Shown here piece by piece: positions 33,961 to 46,280 of a stretch of 64,000 bases of DNA. The DNA is from Vitellaria paradoxa (lineage: Eukaryota > Streptophyta > Magnoliopsida > Ericales > Sapotaceae): contig CM034241.1 in assembly GCA_019916065.1 (NCBI GenBank), positions 14,145,728 through 14,209,727 of the forward strand, given 5' to 3'. How positions within the stretch are numbered: position 1 is the first letter of the stretch; each line of letters begins with the position of its first letter. A program made the translations under genes and the position numbers. The notes beneath the pieces were generated by a model. That model did not search any database. It had not been told where the DNA came from and was given only the letters and a program-made list of their open reading frames with translations.

Positions 33961-36588
33961 AAAACTAAGGCTAAATTAAACTAAAAACAGGCAGAGTCAA
34001 AATAAGACGAATCAATCTGTTGATCAAATTATAATATTTTGACTTATTTGTTTCAGCTAGTCCTCGGCATAATTTAGAAATAGTAAACATATTCTGGAAT
34101 CTTTCATGATGAAGCACATCATCCTTATAATGCTCTAATTGACATCTCAAATAATGCATTTCATATTCATTGAAATCTTCAGGATAAAACTTTTCTACAA
34201 GCTTACAAATATGATCAACTTTAAATGACTTAAAGTTGTCCTTAAGTTTCAGAGCAGAGCTAAGCACAAGAAGTTCCACTGCCCTATCATTGAATCTAGA
34301 ATTTAATTTTTCCAATTGAAAATTAATTGCCGAGTTAAATATGTCAACATGATACCGTTGTCTAACTATCAATGGCTCTTTTTGCTGGCATGAACGATCT
34401 GTAACTTTTTTATACCAACTATTCATATCCGGTATATCAATGTCATATTGTGTGCAAACAGATTGCACATGGATAAGTAGATGATCAAATCCATCTTCTC
34501 TCAAAGTTTGAAGCAAAGCTTTAGTACTTGAGACTATATCCATTGCATTTAAGATGTCAAGAGATTTGCGCTGCAAAGCTCGACAAAGCAAATTAGTAAT
34601 CCCCATAATTTTATCCATCAAATATAAGATGAACACAAATTCAAAAGATCTCATCACAATCAAACAACCACCCGCTTCTCCACATATAGAGTTAGAGGAT
34701 CTCTCACGAACTATGCTTTCAAGTACGGTAATAGTTGCACCATACATGCATGTCTATTAAACTGCAAATTGAATCAAAATGAGAGCTCCATCGAGTAGTC
34801 AACTCTGATGTAAATTACCAATTTGATTGGCCCCTCTACCAGTTTCACGTTCTCCAGTAACTACCATATGTACAATTTCTATAGCCTGAGTAGAATGTAA
34901 CTTGGTATGACGTTTGGGAGAAGCACTAATAAGATTGATAATGGCTGTTAGTTTTGAAAAAAAATAGCCAAATAGAAATCTCATTTCCTATAGCTGTAAC
35001 TAATGTTAATTGTAGTCGATGGGCAAAATAATGTACATAATATACAAACGAGCAATTTCTAAGAAATAAAGCTTACAGTCCATTCCATGCACCACGCATA
35101 TTGCTAACACCATCATACTCTTGATGCCGTATATTGAGGATATGCAAGTTATACCAAGCAAGGACATCATACATTGAATGGAAAATGTCCTTCACTGGTT
35201 GATGTTTGCTCCCTTGGTTTAAAAAATGAAAATATAGTTTTTCCTCCCTTGCTTCCTTAAGTTTCCATTATAATTAATAACATATTAAAATGATAGATGG
35301 TAAATATTAGCTTATGTCATATGCAACTATAAAATACAATCTAAATGAATCACAGAAGCAAACAAAATTAAAAAGAGCATAATTATACACATTAACATTA
35401 TACACATAATTTAACTAATTATCCATCTCACTTATCCCCCACCAACACAAATGCGGGTCCATAGGTCAAGATCTACTAATTGTATATGTATTTCTTTTGG
35501 ATTATATATTGTATTGAGATGATATAAACTAACCTTTAAACCCTTCCAATACTATTAGCAACAGTCCACATGTCCAACGATAACTCCAAAATAAGTTGAA
35601 TTATTATGCTTATGCAACTAAAAAGGGAATTTTGATATACATATTTGTCAATATATATACAAATTGTAATAATTGGAAAATTCTGAAGATGATATAATAT
35701 GGGTAATTAGCCAGTTTATTTTTTTCCAGCAAGGCAAAAAAATAAAAATAAAAACAAAAACAACCAACCAAATAGACCTAAAATATTATAAAAAAAGTAA
35801 TAAAGGCGTCATAGAAACATAAAAAAAAAAAAAAAAAAAAAACCAAACAATCCTAAAGGCATCAAACAAACTTTCTTACCCAAAAAAAAAAAAAAAAGTC
35901 AAATAGAATTTCCCACAAAAGACAAACCCCCCCCCCCAAAAGACACAAACTGACAAACAAACAAGCGGATTTGATTGCTTTTGTATATATGTATATGTGT
36001 GTGTGGGTGAGTGTGTAGCTTACGGAAGTATCTTTCAAAAAAAAAAAAAAGATTTGTTTGCTTTTGTAAGATGACAATAAATAAATCATATTCATATGTT
36101 ATATATATAATATATAATGTATAATAGCAGAGTACCTTTGGCCTTTGGGATTTCAAAACCTTCAAAACCCTGTTCATGCCCAAGCGTTCAGCTCTCCTAC
36201 CGCCCTTTGATCCGAAAATTTTCAGTATTGAAAGAAAATGAAGAGTCTTACCGAGAGTTGCCACAAATGAAAAGGTAAAAGGGTTGGGTTTTATCCGAAA
36301 GTTACAAGTTTTAACCAATATGTATTCTTAGTTTTTGTGTAGAGTTTTTATTTTTTAGGCTTTTAGGGTTATAAATTTATTTTTTATTTATAAAATATAT
36401 TTGGATTATAGGTTGAATATTACTTAAGTTATAAATAATTAAGTTAAAATTTAAAATATATTTGAATTATGAACTGAATATTACTCAGGCTATAAATAAT
36501 TAAAGCAAAGTATTACTAGTAAAAAAAAATTTTGTCAAAATTTTACCCAGGCTACAGCCCACCGTAGCCCACTTATGCCTCGCCCCTG
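33961..36588 (-). mobile_element. hAT-family transposon relic
   Basis: The minus strand starts at 36588 with CAGGGGCGAGGCATAAGTGG, the CAGGGGCG-type terminus usual for this plant hAT group. After an AT-rich leader it carries transposase sequence from about 35220 down to 33971. The transposase ends abruptly just inside the dimerisation domain, and no matching terminal repeat was found near 33960, so the 3' end is probably deleted. Long A and C runs at 35820-35940 and 36040 mark replication-slippage sites. Confidence 0.6.
33971..35220 (-). pseudogene. hAT transposase (DUF4371 / ZMYM1-like type), broken
   Basis: Three blocks are readable on the minus strand. First, a YDGVSNMRGAWNGL-like segment at about 35080-35125, with an HRLQLTLVTAI-like segment near 35010. 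Second, INLISASPKRH and a GERETGRGANQ motif in the 34984-34799 frame. Third, a 258-codon frame (34747-33971) ending in YYNLINRLIRLILTLPVFS, the start of the hAT C-terminal dimerisation domain. Stops and frame changes separate the blocks, and the domain is cut right after LPV. The N-terminal zinc finger is not found. Confidence 0.75.
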
Positions 36589-38111
36589 CTTAATGTCATT
36601 GACAACTCCTGGTATATCTATCATTATCAATCAGCATTCAAATTCTAATTACTGTCTTGTCCTATGAGAGTTAAGCGCATGTGCAAAGGCACTTTTGTCC
36701 AACAATTTTTATTTTTTGTGTATACTCCCTTGCAATCAGGAGTCATTTTTTAAAAGAAGAGGAAGCTGTTTTTCATAGCCTGCAGAGTTTGTTTGAGAGT
36801 AAGAATCAATGACAGCATGATTGTTGTCTTTGCTGGTGGGGATGTACTTGGCGAAAATGAAACGTTGGAAGATTACTTGAAGCTAAGAGTAGTGTCTCAT
36901 GTGTTTTGAACTATTTTGGCTTTTTTAAGTTTCTTATTCACCATTGGTCGTGGAGCTATTATAATTAATTTGAGTCACCTGGCGCTTTTTCTTTTCTATT
37001 TCTTTATTCTTAGGAGTTGCAAACCCTTGAACTTTGTTTTGTTTATCGGATATGACTAGAAAATTGAATATATAGTCTATTCTTTTCAATCAAATTGATT
37101 TTAGTCCAGTATTTAGTATTAAAATTATAGACTAGACACTATATTCCCTAAAACGGAGAACAAATAATATCACGAGGTGTGGTATTACTTTGAAATGAAC
37201 ATTTGACTACTTGATTATTAAAAATCAGAGATTTTACGGTTAAAATTGCACAACTCAATTCTGTTAAACATCTTTTTAACATTAGACTATCTTGAAAATG
37301 ATTCTAGTCACATTCAAACCATCACAAGCTCCTATGCATGATGAGAAAAAAAATTTTTAAGTTTATTGATCTCTCTAATTAGATATTTTTTGGTACTTTT
37401 ATTTTTTTTAAATGAATGATGAGAAAAGAAAATCAATAATTCTATTAAAATTTATGATTGATGAGAAAAGTTACTAGAAACAAAGGACGATAAGAAATTT
37501 AGATTTACAAGTGGTCTTATTTTCATGCTTGTAAGTTTTATGCAAGAAAAAAATATTTTAAGAGACTAAATTACATTTTATTTGTATTTATATTTTTAGG
37601 AATCATATAAAAATAACAATTTTAGCTTATTTTGTAACTTAATTAAATAAGAAAATAACTTATTTTATTTTCAATTTATTTACAAACTTATGTCATTTTT
37701 TTACCATATTAATATTTATTTATTTATTTTTTACAAATCTTTCCTAGATTATTTATTTTAACATTTTTTCACACTTACATTTTATTTCATTTTACATTGT
37801 TTTTGAAATGAATTGTTAGATTATGGAATTGAAAGAATCATATAGAATCTTATTAGACGATTTGAGGATGATAGTAATAGTTAAAATAATAAAAAATTAT
37901 AAATAAAATGGATGAAAGAAATTAATTTTTTTATTTACTTAAATTTTGAAATAAAATGAAACATAAATTATTTGTCTTTAAAAATAATTTTTCTATTCTT
38001 TTGTAAACTTAAGGGCATTTGTCCAAATTTGTAAATGTTTTTTTATAAAAGACAATCACTTTACTTTAAATGTGAGATAAGAACAAAATTAACTAATAGA
38101 AGACTGGGGGA
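36589..38111. other. AT-rich intergenic sequence
   Basis: No gene, RNA or bounded transposon is supported. Short ORFs have no recognisable similarity. Confidence 0.5.
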
Positions 38112-38165
38112 CACTCGAGCACTTTTAGGCGGTCGGCAAAAGATTTTTAAACGATCGCTTTAGGC

Positions 38166-38640
38166 ATGGCCTTAAGACGGTCGTTAAATCGCTTTTATTT
38201 CCCCCCAAAATCCCCTTCCCTGTTTCTGTTTCCCATTTTCCCCTTTCTTTATTTTTTCTCTCTCTCTCTCTCTTTCTCTTTCTCTCTGCTCTCCCCAGTC
38301 GCTGTACATCCGCCTAGCCACCGCCGTCTATGCTGCCGTTGCCCCTCCGACCACTGCCGTTGCCCTGCCGCCGAGGTATGCCTCTCTTTAAAAAAGCTGG
38401 GTACTCCTCTCCTATCAAATCTCTCCCTCTGCTCTCACTCTCTTCTCTTCCCTCCCCATCTCACTCTCACTCTGTGCCTAGGCTAAGCGGTTGAGCGGCC
38501 ACCACAAATCCATCCTGACTCGCTGCTGCGTCTCCCATCCAAACCACTAAGACCACCGTTGCGCGCCTTCTCTCTGGCTTGTTGGAAGTGTCGATTCCCC
38601 TCTCGCTTCTATCTCTGTTTGATTAGGTAAGTTTCTCGCA
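38166..38640 (+). other. Exon-like leader inside the CACTA element
   Basis: A pyrimidine-rich (CT)n stretch is followed by GC-rich sequence (ccgccgtctatgctgccgtt) and a possible splice donor ttaGGTAAGT near 38625. This looks like the 5' exon and first-intron start of a plant transcript, either the element's own former transposase leader or a captured host exon. The frame 38166-38486 is Ser/Phe/Leu-rich low-complexity translation and is not a credible protein. A similar CT-rich leader with a donor AGGTAGGT occurs in the second CACTA at 59810-60010. Confidence 0.4.
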
Positions 38641-41570
38641 CCATTTGTTACAATGGTTTTTGATTTTTAATTTAATTGGAAAATTTATGGTTGTTTTGAT
38701 CTCCATTGTTACTATTTTCTTGCTGATTAATTTATAATACATTGTTTGTTTTATTATTCGATCTCAATTTGCTGCTATTTTGGTTGCTGTTGGCTTTGAA
38801 GAACCCAGAGTTTTTATTTCATTAAGTTTTAGCTCGTCTTCTCCTGCAAAAGATGCAGACTGTAGTTTCATAAAGAGGTAGAGAAAAAGAAGGAGAAACA
38901 AGAAGTTAACCTTGTTTGGATGCTAAAAACCGAGCTAATGCTTGTGAGCTGGTAACAAGGAAGAGCAAAGGAGCAAAAGTTTGGGAATGCTTGCTTTAGA
39001 ACTTTTGCAAGACAAGAATCACCGCATCTATAATTTATTAAACTGAGTCATATCCCTAAAAACAAATATAATTTATTTATTAAACATATAACATGATATA
39101 AGTAGCCTATTTATGAAATGGGATGAGTCATATAACACTAGAGGAATAATCCATTTATTAAATCAGTTGAATTGTACGATACAAGATGAATATCTTATTT
39201 ATTAAACAACTGTTAGTTGTAACTTAGGTATGTTTCCCTCAAATTTAATAAAATGACAAATGTTTGGGAATTACAAAGATAGTATATTGAAGTCTGAATA
39301 TCGTTGGAAATAACAAAGACATTATGGGCTTGTAAGAATATTTTCTGGGAAGATCAATTCCAATGAATGACACATTTCTAGAATTATTAGTGCTATTTTA
39401 GATTCTGTTTTAAGTAGGATTTTAATTTCTTATTTTATATAAATAGGGACGTAGTGTACACATTATCAATGAGAGTTTCCTAAAGTTTGCCTTGCAAGCA
39501 TGGTATATTTAATTTGGCAAGAAAGGAGTAGAAGATGCTTTCAGACACCTACTTGGATGTGGACACAATTTATACTAGGATCCTTAATGTTATAAGTGAG
39601 AGGTTGCTAGGGAGATTGCATTTTAAGTCCTCCAATAAGAATTTGGCTTTTATTGCGAATTGGAGGTTACCTTTTGATGGCCTTTTGTATTGAGAATGGT
39701 CCAATTGTCTTCTTTGTTATGGGCACTGAACTGCCTTTTAGTTGTTACATGGTTGGGTGCGCCTAGTAAATTGTTCGCTGTTTGGTGACTTTTTAGGTTG
39801 CTGGGTGTCTTTGTTTTGGTGTTATTTGACTAGTTTGCTTTTGGTTGGGGTCTTGTTTGGATAAAGCAGTTGAATTCTTTTGAACTTTGTTACTTGTTGC
39901 ATGTTGATCATGGTTTCGTTGACCATTGTGTTCATATGCAGAATAGTAAAACATACTGTTAGTGTTAATTGGCGATGCTGGTTGGCTAGGATTCGTTTTT
40001 GATGCCTGCTGGTTTGTTGCAATATTTTGTTGTTAGTGTATGTCCTGGATGCTGCCTAGTTGGGTGCTGGGAAAATTTCCTATTTGGTTATAGCTCTATT
40101 TTGTTTCTGGTTTATGCATTGCAGAGTAGATGCTTGTTTCTGCCTTTGCATTGTCGGAAATTACTACTATAATTGCTATGACCTAAGTTGTGCAACCTGA
40201 TAGTACAGTTTGGATTTTCTCAATTGACTATTAGTTCTTGTTTTGCAACACCAAAATTTTAGTGAAGAGCTGTTGCGGCAATAAGACTTGGTGATGCCTT
40301 TCAAAGAAATTTTTTTTGTATCAATTTTGCTTCCAATTTACTCTAGTAGCTCAGAAGAATTGAGACAGGTGGTCCCATGCTATCAATGGTAACTTGGATA
40401 TTGTGGACCTTGTAATGTAAATGCCCTCTGTTAGTGGATTTACAAATAGAGTAAAGATGATAGCTTTTGCAATTGAATTGTTTGCTACAACTGGGTCTTT
40501 TAATTTCTCTTTTAATGCATAAATTTACAGTTATAAATAATTAGCTTTTCATTTTTTTAATACATAAATTTACAATTATGAATAATTATCTTGAAAATGT
40601 AACTAACCATACTTCCTCCCCAAATAGTTAATCTACATAATCCAACGATAAGTCTTATAATTGATTAATTTACATAATAATATAATTTTAAACACTAAGA
40701 TTTTTTTTTTGGTAAGTTTTAAACACTAAGATTTATTAGTAATAAATAAATAGAATCACAACTTTTAAAGTGAAAATAGTGTTAAATTGAAAACTAGTTT
40801 ATTAAATTGTTAATTTATTAAGTTGTTAATTTTTAAATTGTGTTAATTATAATTTGTTAAATTGTGAATGCATGTTTGTTTGTAGTTATTTCTTAGTTTG
40901 TTAAATTGTTAATTATTTATTAATTTGTTAAATTGAATACTAGTTTGCTAAATTGGTAATTTATTAACTTGTTAATTTATTAGTTTTTGTTAATTTGGTA
41001 AATGCACGTTAGTTGTGAATTTGTTATACTTTACATTAAATAAAATGGTCGACAAATATATATAAAGATTAATTTAAAAACTAAGGAATAAACTCGTATA
41101 AGTAATTCATAATTTTAAATCGTTGAACTCCCGAGTCTATATTTGTTAATACTAAAACATATATAAAACAATATCCTATAAAGACCTCACTTTCATTAAT
41201 TAGACAAACATATCCCTAATTAGGGTTAAGTTTATATTTTAAATCAACAATAATTCAAAATTAAATTTGGCTTAAATTTACTTAGGGATAAACTTTAATT
41301 AGAGTTAAAATTAAATGAAAATTAAATTAGAGTTAAATTTAATTAGGGTTAGATTTCATTAATGGTTAAAATTAATTCAAAACTAAATTTGGATTACAGA
41401 AATTTCAATAGGGGTCAAAATTAATTCAAAATTTCTACTATTTTAAATATATTATAATTATTATTACTATTTTAAGTATGTTATCATTATTATTGGCTAG
41501 TTTATAGTCTCTAAATCAAAACATAAATATTATGAAGTTGTTATCCCATTAACTATTACAGGACTCAACT

Positions 41571-42080
41571 GCTCAAACTGAGTATGCACCATTCAATCTG
41601 GACGGAACTTGACGAGCAGTGAGTTCTAGCTACTTGGGACTTGTAGGAACACACTACACGAAAATCCAAGCTATGGATCACCTGAAATGGCCACAGGTAA
41701 GTTTGCGTTGAAACTTAAGGTTTAAACCTCAAACTTAGGATTTGATTGCTTAAACTGAGCAAACGGCATTCATTGTTAATAAAACCTGATGTGTAGCGAG
41801 TTTAAGTTATTTAGAAGATAGGGGAATAAACGGGGCTTGAATTTAAGTCACGAATAGCGCAGAAAGGTCTCGGGTAGGTTCGAGTTGAAACTTATTACTT
41901 AGAACTTCAAACTTAGAATTTTATTGCTCAAACCAGGCAAATAGCATCCGTTGTGAACAGAACCTGACGTGTTACAAGTCTAAGTCATTTAGAAGTTGTG
42001 AGAATGAACAGAGCTTGAATCCAAGTCAAGAATTGCCCGGAAAGACTCAGGGAAGTTTATGCTTTTAATTTGATTAAATT
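41571..42080 (+). repeat. Three tandem copies of a ~178-bp repeat
   Basis: Units start near 41571 (gctcaaactgag), 41748 (gcttaaactgagcaaac) and 41926 (gctcaaaccaggcaaa). Each contains a gaacttgacg/aacctgacgtgt core, an agaagt-like middle and a gttgaaactta...cctcaaacttagga end. The copies are diverged. It lies in the CACTA element. Confidence 0.75.
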
Positions 42081-42119
42081 TAAATATTTACCTTGCGGTT
42101 TTGTTTATGATTTTAATTA

Positions 42120-42633
42120 GGAATGTCAAATATACCTGTACCTGGTGGGTATCCACTTTACCTGTCCTATTTGGGGAGGGTATGGGAATGTTAATAGTAG
42201 GGACGGCAATGGGGACGGGGACGAGAACAGTATGGGGATTTGAGGTGTTACCTAAACGGGGATGGATATGATAGTCCCCACTCAATCCTATACCCGTTTA
42301 AATATTTATTTATTAATTTATATATATATATATATATATATATTTTTAATTTTTATTTAATATATATAAAATACAAATTTTTATTTAATATACATATTAA
42401 TATTAATAATTTTTAATATTTATTTTATACATGTAATATATAATTTGTAATAGTTAGTATGCATAGTGGATAAATGGGAACGGGGTTGGGGAATTCATTA
42501 CCTAGCGGGGATGGGTATGGAGAAATTTTTTTTTCCCGAAACGGGGATAAGGACGGGGACAGGTAAGGGTTTTGCTAAATGGGGACGAGGACGGGGACGG
42601 AAAAGATCATACCTATCCTGTTGACATCCCTAA
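42120..42633. mobile_element. G-rich MITE nested in the CACTA element
   Basis: The ends aggaatgtcaa and ttgacatccct are inverted repeats. Similar AT-rich flanks (attttaatt) on both sides suggest a target duplication of about 9 bp. The interior has opposed blocks of ggggacgggga / ggggatgggtat, a hallmark of a widespread plant MITE type. The centre is AT-rich with (TA)n at about 42318-42342. Confidence 0.6.
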
Positions 42634-43312
42634 TTTTAATTTTAAATTTATTCATTATAATTTCTATAGTCATATTTAATTTAATTTTTTTTTGTTAATT
42701 TCAGGTCTGATGAGTTTCCTTATGGTTTTGAGGTCGACACTCACTCGAAGACATTGTTTTGATTATATCTTTGTAAAATTAAGAATAATGTAATCATTAT
42801 TTTACAAAATATTTTATGAAACTTCAGAATTTTGTTAGATAATTTCATGTTGTCGTAGTGTATATTTGAATGAATAGGTTTAATCAATACATAGATTTTG
42901 TTGTATGAATGCATAGATTTTTTTTTTTTAGCAGAAATAAATATATTTTTGTAAAAAAAACGTATGAAAAGGGTTTTTGCATTTTGGTTTTTGGCAACTA
43001 CCTTAAAGCAGTTGGCAAAGGGTTTAGACGATCATTTTGAGGCATAGATGATCGCTTTGAGGCGGTCTCAAAAAAAGTTGTTAGAATCACATATCGACTT
43101 TAGACGACTACTTTTAGGTGGTTGTCAAAAAGTTTTTAGTGGTCGAAATTTTAGACGACTGCTTTTAAGCGGTTGTTTACTCTCTTTCTCAACCTTGTTA
43201 TTCACAATTGTTATATAGTAGTCGTCAAGTGATCGGTTAAAGTATAGAGGACCGCTTATGGATTTTAAATGATCACTTTTGGCGGTCGACAATTCCTACT
43301 TCTCTTGTAGTG

Positions 43313-44428
43313 GAATAACTAGTTAAAAAAAGGATAATTTGTAATTTTATTTAATGAAAAAGTAAAATAAAGTACAAGATACTATTTGTAGAGTACAAAT
43401 AAGTTCATCCAAATTAAAATAACTCAAACATTGAGTCTGAAGTGCTTGAAGAGTGAATCATTTCATTTTCCAAATTTATCATTCTTCAGCAATTAACTTC
43501 TCAATTTCTACTTTACACCAAAAATAAAAAATAAAAATAAAAAAATAATTCTCCCAATCTGCAAATTTTAGACAAATCATATATATTTGAATATCATAAC
43601 TGAATTGACTAATTGATAGGCCCGCCTAAAAGGAAATTTACAATTTTGTGAAACAATATTGGTTTGGGTAATACAACTACTATTCATCCATGATGCTAAT
43701 GAAAACACATTAATATTTAAACTAAAATTATTATCCATGGTTAAATTATATGAACAAAATATTCATTATTTGTAAATCAAAAAGTTACATTCAGTAATGG
43801 CAAAATGAATATTATATTTGTTTTTCAAATTAAGCCTCTCACACTCTACCTCTTATAATGAATAGTTTTTTTTGAGGTTTAAAAAAACTAAAATTGAAAT
43901 GTTAATACCATCATCTTTATAAAATTCATTAAAAAAAAAAAGCATATACATACGTATCTAACATACACTATAAAATAAATAGGAACACAACCACACACTC
44001 ATTGTAATAAGTTTCATTAAAAAGCATTAAGAGAATTCTAGTCATTAAATACAGAAAAAAAAATTATCCACTCTATTTGAACTTATGGTGAGTATCAATT
44101 GTTACCGTTCGAAAATTATAATTTTTATTATCGAATTGATTATTTTTGAAAATTAGAAATAATAATTAAACTGACAAAAAAAATACATTAACCGACTATT
44201 AACTGAACCAAGTTATATTGGTTTGGTTATGGTCGATTTGGTTATATAGACTTATGAATTTAAAAATATTTTTTTATAATTTAATTATAGAAATAAAATA
44301 ACAATTTTTATATAATTGTTACTTGAGACTTGGAATGTGAAAGTAAAATTTACAGTACTTATAAGTTCAAATGAAACAAGACACAACTCACAAATGATTA
44401 ATAATAATATTCAATAATTAATTGGTTA
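43313..44428. other. AT-rich intergenic sequence
   Basis: No gene, RNA or bounded element recognised; only short random ORFs. Confidence 0.5.
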
Positions 44429-44768
44429 GCATACGGCTTCACGGAAGTAAAATTGAAAGATGGCCTGTATAAAATTTTCAACTAGTAAAAAGGCATATTG
44501 TCATTAAAATATTAAAATTTTAAATTTCAAATCGCAAAAGTCAACATATGTTTTCATTGGATTATAACTGACAAAACAAAATGTATAATAAAACTGAAAA
44601 AAGAACAGCATGAATTAAAAAAATAAAAATAAAAACAAAATAAAAGGTCTAACTTCACAGCTTTAAAAGCTAAATGCATACTTAATATTCTAGCAATTTA
44701 TTGATTTCCTATAGCATATGAAAATTTAAAATGCAAAACCATTTATGGAAGTGTATATTTAAATTAAT

Positions 44769-44799
<31 letters not shown>

Positions 44800-45163
44800 T
44801 AAATATTAACTAAATTTAATTTGATTAAATTTAGCGTGCAGCTTCACGAAAATAAAATTGAAAGATGGCCTGTATAAATTTTTCAACTAGCAAAAAAGTA
44901 TATTGTCATCAAAATATTAAAATTTTAAATTTCAAATCGCAAGAGTCAACACATATTTTCATTGGAGCATAACTGACAAAACAAAATGCATAATAAAACT
45001 GAAAAAAAAAAACATGAATTAAAAAGAAAAAAATAAAAATAAAAACAAGATAAAAGGTTTAGCTCCGCAGCTTTAAAATTAAATGTGTATTTAATATTAT
45101 AGAAATTTATTGATTTCCTATAACTTTTAAAATTTCAAAAAATTATGAAAGTGTATATTTATA

Positions 45164-45201
<38 letters not shown>

Positions 45202-45225
45202 TATTAGCAAAATTTAATTCAATTA
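44429..45225. repeat. ~405-bp tandem duplication
   Basis: Two direct copies start near 44429 (gcatacggcttcacgg) and 44834 (gcgtgcagcttcacg). They share gaaagatggcctgtataaa, an adenine-rich middle and a terminal (TA)n run followed by ttaaatatta. Each copy ends in a (TA)n tract (about 44766-44800 and 45170-45197). Confidence 0.8.
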
Positions 45226-45283
45226 TTTTAGTTTATTTGATTTTATAATTTTACAATTATAGGTAAAATAGATAACTAAACTT

Positions 45284-46022
45284 TTTTTTTTTTTTTTTTT
45301 TTGGTAAGTAAGTGTAAAATTTGGATTAATAGGGAATTTATGTACAATATCTTGGGGGCATACCCCCGCAAATCAAAATACAATTACTTATGGATCCTCC
45401 AATTGTCAAGTAAACTAAAGTCTACATTAGCCATCTTTGCGTGATATTGTAAAAGCTTAGTTCTAACTACATGCTCAATCTTTTGCATAATACAAGCCAC
45501 GGATGAGGAGTGTCCCTTGTATATTCTTTTGTTCCTTTCTTCCCAAGTGTAGTACACCAAACCAGTCCAAGCAAGCTTGCAAAGAACTTTATTGATGTGC
45601 TTCCCCCCAAACTTCCCCAAAGCCCATAAAACTTCATGGTTCCACGGTTGTGTAGGCTTGACAATGAAGCATCTTTGTAACACCTTAGCTCTCAATTCAG
45701 CCGCAAAGGGGCATGTGAAGAAGAGATGATCCATAGTTTCCACAGCATTACAACATAGGACACAATTAGGATCTATATTCATCCCCCAGCCAATCAATCT
45801 GTCTTTAGTGTTCAACCTACCTTTGATGGCAAGCCAAAGAATGAAGCTTTGCCGTGGGATGTGTATGCTAGGCCAAACTAAATGATGCCATTCTACCTTT
45901 TGATTCCTTCCTCGGATAGCATTCCAAGTTGCTTTTGCATTGTATACCCCATTCTTTGAAGCTTCCCAAATAAACTTGTCTTCAAGGTTGGCTCTCGGCT
46001 TGTATGTGGGCGGGTGATCTAT
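45284..46022 (-). mobile_element. 5'-truncated L1-type LINE with target duplication
   Basis: The A tail appears as a T run at 45284-45301 on the + strand. The 15-bp duplication tagataactaaactt is exact at 45269-45283 and 46023-46037. The insert of about 740 bp contains only the 3' end of ORF2 and the 3' UTR. Perfect flanks and an open frame show a fairly recent insertion. Related to the copy at 15639-17461. Confidence 0.9.
45384..46022 (-). pseudogene. L1 ORF2 C-terminal fragment (zf-RVT domain)
   Basis: An open frame of about 213 codons runs from the truncation point to a stop at 45384. It carries the zf-RVT domain (CVLCCNAVETMDHLFFTC) after the SIHIPRQSFILWLAIKGRLNT-type segment. It lacks endonuclease and reverse transcriptase because the element is 5'-truncated. 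The zinc-binding domain itself is uninterrupted. Confidence 0.8.
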
Positions 46023-46204
46023 TAGATAACTAAACTTATCATTATTGTTTAAATAAATAATTAAATTAAACTTATTAAATTTAATTGGTACGATTTAAAA
46101 ATTAAAATTTGATCAAATTGTGTGCACCTAATTTGAACGTAATAGACCACATATGAGTCAAAAAAAAAAAAAAAAAAAAAATTCTGCACCCAATTGGTTT
46201 TGCT

Positions 46205-46280
46205 CACTGCTAGAAAAAATAGTAGTGGCGAAGCAGAAACACGAGAAAGTGACCTGTTACGGTGGTCGTTAATGCTCCAC
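46205..46280 (+). mobile_element. Left end of a second CACTA-type element
   Basis: The sequence cactgctagaaaaaatag at 46205 matches the CACTRCWAGAAAAA form of CACTA termini. It runs to 46280, where an Athila-like element is inserted, and seems to resume at 59740 with a CT-rich leader and a possible donor AGGTAGGT near 60003. The opposite terminus was not found before 64000. Confidence 0.5.

Larger units (their letters stand above)
38112..43312. mobile_element. Non-autonomous CACTA (En/Spm-type) element
   Basis: The right terminus, read on the minus strand from 43312, is CACTACAAGAGAAGTAGG, a classic CACTA end. Multiple subterminal repeats of the type gaTCGCTTTtAGGCGGTCg occur in both orientations at 38125-38200 and 42990-43285, as expected for transposase-binding arrays. 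The left end is less sure: cactcgagcac at 38112 is a plausible degenerate terminus, but the 3-bp flanks do not match. There is no transposase. Contents are a GC-richer leader (38166-38640), AT-rich spacer, a 178-bp triple repeat and a nested MITE. Confidence 0.65.

Noticed and set aside
33018..35782. gggtctgtttgg and ccaaatagacct as ends of one element enclosing the hAT transposase
   Set aside because: Such ends are very common in MITEs, the match is short, and the CAGGGGCG terminus at 36588 fits the hAT better.
38166..38486. 106-codon ORF
   Set aside because: It translates a CT-rich leader into Ser/Phe/Leu low complexity; not a credible protein.
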